DNA from: Pseudomonadota bacterium
Lineage (GTDB): Bacteria; Pseudomonadota; Gammaproteobacteria; Steroidobacterales; Steroidobacteraceae
Length of the DNA stretch: 64,000 nucleotides
Direction: 5' to 3'
Assembly (NCBI GenBank): GCA_018241445.1
Contig: JAFEDT010000012.1
Span: 248,001-312,000 of the forward strand
The stretch's first letter is position 1. Each line of letters opens with the position of its first letter. Below the pieces are notes generated by a model. The model made no database searches. It worked only from the letters and a program-made list of their open reading frames with translations, and was not told where the DNA came from. The position numbers were made by a program, and so were the translations under genes. Of this stretch, positions 61,473 to 64,000 are shown one piece after another.

Positions 61473-62654
61473 TCAGCGCTTCACGATCACCGACGATCCG
61501 TGACCGAACAGGCCCTGGTTGGCCGTGATCCCCACCTTCGCGCCCGCAACCTGGCGCGCGCCGGCCTGGCCGCGCAGTTGCCAGGCCAGTTCGCACACCT
61601 GCGCCAGCGCCTGCGCCGGGACCGCCTCGCCGAAACAAGCCAGGCCACCGCTGGCGTTGACGGGGATACGCCCGCCAACCGTCGTGGCGCCACTGCGCAG
61701 AAGTGCCTCGGCGTCACCGGTCTTGCACAGGCCGATGTACTCGTACCAGTCCAGCTCCATCGACGATGCCAGGTCGTAGACTTCCGCGAGCGACAGGTCC
61801 TCAGGTCCCAGGCCAGCCTCCTCGTAGGCGCGCGCGGCGATGGAGGCGCGGAAGGAGTGACCGGCCGCCGCAACTGCGGAATCGGTGGCGATGTCGGGCA
61901 TCTCCACCTCGGCGCTGGCGAAGCGCGGTGTCACCGTCGAAATGCCCGCGATGCGCGGCGCGCCTGCAGCACCGCGCCGCCGTGCAAATTCCAGGCTGGA
62001 GATGATGAGCGCCGCGCCGCCGTCGGAAGTGGCGCACACGTGCAACAGCCGTAACGGGTCGGCCACCATCGCTGACTTGTTGACTTCTTCACGTGTGAAA
62101 GCCCTGCGGTAGCGGGCGTTGGGGTTGTGCACGCCCTGCGCAGCGTTCTTGATCTTGACCGCGGTAAAGTCTTCGAGCGTCGCGCCGTACAGGTCCATGC
62201 GCCGCCGCGCGTAGAGTGCAAAATAGGTCGGGTTGGTGATACCCAGGTGGAAGCGCACCCAGTCGGGGTCTTCCGGCCGGTAACCGGGTTGTGGCGCCAG
62301 GAAGCCCTTGGGCGTGGTGTCGGCCCCGACCACCAGCGCCACCTCGCAGGCGCCGGAGAGGATCCGCTCGCGTGCAGCCGCCAGCGCCTGTGAGCCCGAG
62401 GCACAGGCGGCGTAGGAGGTGTTGATCTGTGCGCCCTGCCAGCCGAGCGCCTGGGCGAAGGTGGCGCCGGCGACGTAGCCGGGATAGCCGCAGCGCATGG
62501 TCGCCGCCCCGGATACGTACTGCACCTCCTGCCAGGTGACGCCCGCATCCCGCAGCGCCGCGCGCGCGGCGTGCACGCCGTACTCGACGAAATTCCGCCC
62601 CCACTTGCCCCAGGGGTGCATGCCGACCCCCAGGATCGCGACCTCGCGGCTCAT
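61473..62654 (-). CDS. Thiolase-like lipid-transfer protein / steroid side-chain aldolase type
   Basis: A 393-residue thiolase-fold protein. A cysteine lies at the nucleophile position in AACASGSQAL, but the usual GHPxGA loop reads CFGEAVPA, and the C-terminal cysteine block is replaced by GLFGHGSSVIV. That pattern fits the SCP-x/Ltp branch, whose members with an OB-fold partner act as retro-aldolases in steroid side-chain removal (Ltp2). The partner gene is next to it, overlapping by ATGA. The start at 62654 (MSREVAILG) matches the family. Confidence 0.87.
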   Translation of the reverse strand: MSREVAILGVGMHPWGKWGRNFVEYGVHAARAALRDAGVTWQEVQYVSGAATMRCGYPGYVAGATFAQALGWQGAQINTSYAACASGSQALAAARERILSGACEVALVVGADTTPKGFLAPQPGYRPEDPDWVRFHLGITNPTYFALYARRRMDLYGATLEDFTAVKIKNAAQGVHNPNARYRRAFTREEVNKSAMVADPLRLLHVCATSDGGAALIISSLEFARRRGAAGAPRIAGISTVTPRFASAEVEMPDIATDSAVAAAGHSFRASIAARAYEEAGLGPEDLSLAEVYDLASSMELDWYEYIGLCKTGDAEALLRSGATTVGGRIPVNASGGLACFGEAVPAQALAQVCELAWQLRGQAGARQVAGAKVGITANQGLFGHGSSVIVKR

Positions 62655-63097
62655 GCAGCGTCCTTGAGCGGCCGCCATTTCCACACCAGGTGCTCGCCGC
62701 GTTCATCGGTGTACAGCGGCTCCAGCACCAGCTCCACCGCCATGCCGACTCGCAACTGCGCCAGCTCCACCCCGCGGGCCACCTGCCCGAGCACGATCAT
62801 CTTCTCGGCGGCCAGTTCCACTGCCGCGATGACGAAGGGTATGAAAGGTTTGGCCGCAACGTAGGGCGCAGGGGGTTCGTAGCAGGCGTCAGTGTAGGAC
62901 CAGATGCGGCCGGTGCGACTGAGCCTGACTTCCTCAAACTGCGTCCCTTCGCACTGCGGGTTGCGGCAGAACATGGTCTGCTTGGGAAAATAGCAGGTAC
63001 CGCAGGCACTGCAGCGGGTCCCGAGCAGGTGCGGCTTTTCCTCCAGCGTGTACCAGCCCTCGATTGCGGCGAGGCCTGCGGGGGCGGGCGCGCTCAT
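62651..63097 (-). CDS. OB-fold (DUF35) protein with rubredoxin-like zinc ribbon, thiolase partner
   Basis: A 148-residue protein: a zinc ribbon with four cysteines (TRCSACGTCYFPK and FCRNPQC) followed by an OB fold (SRTGRIWSYTD, PFVIAAVELAAEKMI). DUF35 proteins of this form bind the thiolase-like aldolase and bring the CoA thioester; in actinobacteria the same module is fused or paired as ChsH2/Ltp2. It overlaps its neighbours by ATGA on both sides (start 63097). The longer open frame upstream is a shadow of the dehydrogenase gene. Confidence 0.9.
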   Translation of the reverse strand: MSAPAPAGLAAIEGWYTLEEKPHLLGTRCSACGTCYFPKQTMFCRNPQCEGTQFEEVRLSRTGRIWSYTDACYEPPAPYVAAKPFIPFVIAAVELAAEKMIVLGQVARGVELAQLRVGMAVELVLEPLYTDERGEHLVWKWRPLKDAA

Positions 63098-63867
63098 TGC
63101 CCGGCCCGCTGTGGTTGCACTCCCGCGGTCAGGCCGCCGTCTACCACGAAGGCACTGCCGGTGGTGTACGAGGATTCGTCCGATGCCAGGAACAGCACCG
63201 TGGGGGCAATCTCGGCGGGGTCGCCCATGCGACCCAGCGGCGCGTTGGGGAACGGCACCTGCGCCAGTGCCTGCAGGGAAATGTTGTAGGACTCCGCCAG
63301 CAGGGGTGTCAGCATCGCTCCCGGGCACACCGCGTTGACGCGTACCCGCGCTGCACCGAACTCCAGGGCGGCGGCGCGTGTCATTCCCACCACCGCGTGC
63401 TTGCTGGCGGTATAGGCCAGTGCGTTGGGGACTCCCTCGACACCGGCCGTGGAAGCGACGTTGACAATGGAGCCCCCGCCCGCATCGCGCATGCCCGCAA
63501 TCACCGCACGCATGCCGAGGAAGGTGCCGAGCTGGTTGATGCGCACCAGGTTCATGTACTCCTCGGCCGCCAGCTCCAGGGTCGGGTGGGTGCGGTAGAC
63601 ACCGGCATTGTTGACCAGGATCGTCACCGGACCGAAGCGCTGCTGCGCCGTGGCGACTGCCTGGGTCCACTGCGCCTCGCTGGCGACGTCCAGGTGCAGG
63701 TAACTGGCGCGCGTCCCAAGCCCCCTGGCCAGCGCCTCGCCTTCACCGTCGCGTACGTCGCCAATGATGACCGAGGCCCCTTCGGCATGCAGCCGCTGCG
63801 CAACCAGGGCGCCCAGTCCCCGCGCTGCGCCGCTTACCAGGGCCACCTTGCCTGCGAATCGTGTCAC
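63094..63867 (-). CDS. Short-chain dehydrogenase/reductase (hydroxysteroid dehydrogenase-like)
   Basis: About 257 residues of a classical SDR: SGAARGLGALVA (cofactor), NNAGVYRTHPTLE, ASTAGVEG with the catalytic Ser region and YTASK. The pattern resembles 3alpha/20beta-hydroxysteroid dehydrogenases and FabG-like enzymes. The start is taken as GTG 63867 with GGGAG upstream; ATG 63906 is the alternative. First gene of a three-gene operon with the OB-fold protein and thiolase-like aldolase, so it may act on a side-chain or ring hydroxyl just before cleavage. Confidence 0.9.
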   Translation of the reverse strand: MTRFAGKVALVSGAARGLGALVAQRLHAEGASVIIGDVRDGEGEALARGLGTRASYLHLDVASEAQWTQAVATAQQRFGPVTILVNNAGVYRTHPTLELAAEEYMNLVRINQLGTFLGMRAVIAGMRDAGGGSIVNVASTAGVEGVPNALAYTASKHAVVGMTRAAALEFGAARVRVNAVCPGAMLTPLLAESYNISLQALAQVPFPNAPLGRMGDPAEIAPTVLFLASDESSYTTGSAFVVDGGLTAGVQPQRAGQ

Positions 63868-64000
63868 GCCAACTCCCGGGGAAACCTGCGCCTGACGGCA
63901 ACGCACATTCTGTCAAGCGTACCGCGCCGGACCGCGTGGCCGGCATCATTCATATAGAGTACGCTGCCTGAATGAGTCCGGGATCAACGCGTTCCACCAC

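Noticed and set aside
62651..63670. A 339-residue form of the OB-fold protein
   Set aside because: The extra N-terminus is an out-of-frame reading of the SDR gene; the ATG at 63097 in an ATGA overlap gives the usual DUF35 length.
63972..64000. Possible divergent gene starting at ATG 63972
   Set aside because: Only nine codons remain before the window ends, and no ribosome site is clear. A regulator there would make sense, but it cannot be supported.

Overview
The window is high-G+C chromosomal DNA from a Gram-negative proteobacterium, most likely a gammaproteobacterium near the Steroidobacter/Nevskia/Xanthomonas side. The grounds are two large TonB-dependent receptors, a CsrA, a GlcNAc utilisation cluster of the TonB-receptor type with its own phosphotransferase relay, and a proteobacterial-style steroid ring-degradation cluster. 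The lineage is inferred from gene content only; there is no rRNA. I saw no insertion sequence, prophage, CRISPR array or replication origin. Genes are packed tightly, and many neighbours overlap by 4 bases (ATGA, GTGA or TTGA).

Layout. 1-1.8 kb: end of a histidine-degradation operon (hutI tail, hutH). 2-3.4 kb: an OmpA-family protein with a strong terminator, then csrA facing it. 3.6-19 kb: a chitin/GlcNAc regulon. On the minus strand run a TonB receptor, a tryptophan-halogenase-like flavoprotein, a cupin-like oxygenase, a GH20 hexosaminidase, an EIIA-HPr-EI fusion and an EIIC-EIIB permease. Divergently run a GntR regulator, a SIS-type GlcN-6-P deaminase and nagA. Together they cover outer-membrane uptake, cleavage to GlcNAc, phosphorylating import, deacetylation and deamination. 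19-24.5 kb: an RhlE-type helicase with a foldable leader, and two related lipoproteins. 24.6-28.5 kb: glutathione-dependent formaldehyde detoxification (gfa, adhC), an M20 peptidase and a HIT protein.

28.6-32.5 kb is a more mixed stretch. It holds a three-gene nitrile hydratase/thiocyanate hydrolase-type complex whose beta chain is split in two, a YdeI/OmdA-type protein, a small zinc-ribbon membrane protein, an NTF2-like secreted protein, a GNAT acetyltransferase and an initiator tRNA. 32.7-39 kb: a frameshifted membrane protein, an exported amidohydrolase, a lone HyuA-type protein with a Rap1a-like protein, an unfamiliar membrane protein and glpQ. 39-48.8 kb: seven to eight same-strand genes (GlpT-like transporter, aminotransferase, alkyltransferase-like protein, GST, TonB receptor, YtcJ-like amidohydrolase, PYROXD2-like flavoprotein) that look like one uptake and catabolism unit of unknown substrate. 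48.9-51.5 kb: arginase and ornithine cyclodeaminase with a divergent Lrp regulator.

51.5-63.9 kb is best read as steroid (cholesterol, androgen or bile-acid nucleus) catabolism. It has HsaA-type monooxygenase and a flavin reductase, HsaD, HsaE, HsaF and HsaG for the meta-cleavage branch, a FadD3-type ligase for the C/D-ring acid, short-chain dehydrogenases, and a thiolase-like aldolase with its OB-fold partner. The extradiol dioxygenase (HsaC/TesB) is absent from the window.

The least explained items are a 121-bp nested palindrome at 61306-61426, the split hydratase complex, a second cysteine-less EIIB-like domain in the GlcNAc permease, and the halogenase/cupin pair inside a sugar operon.
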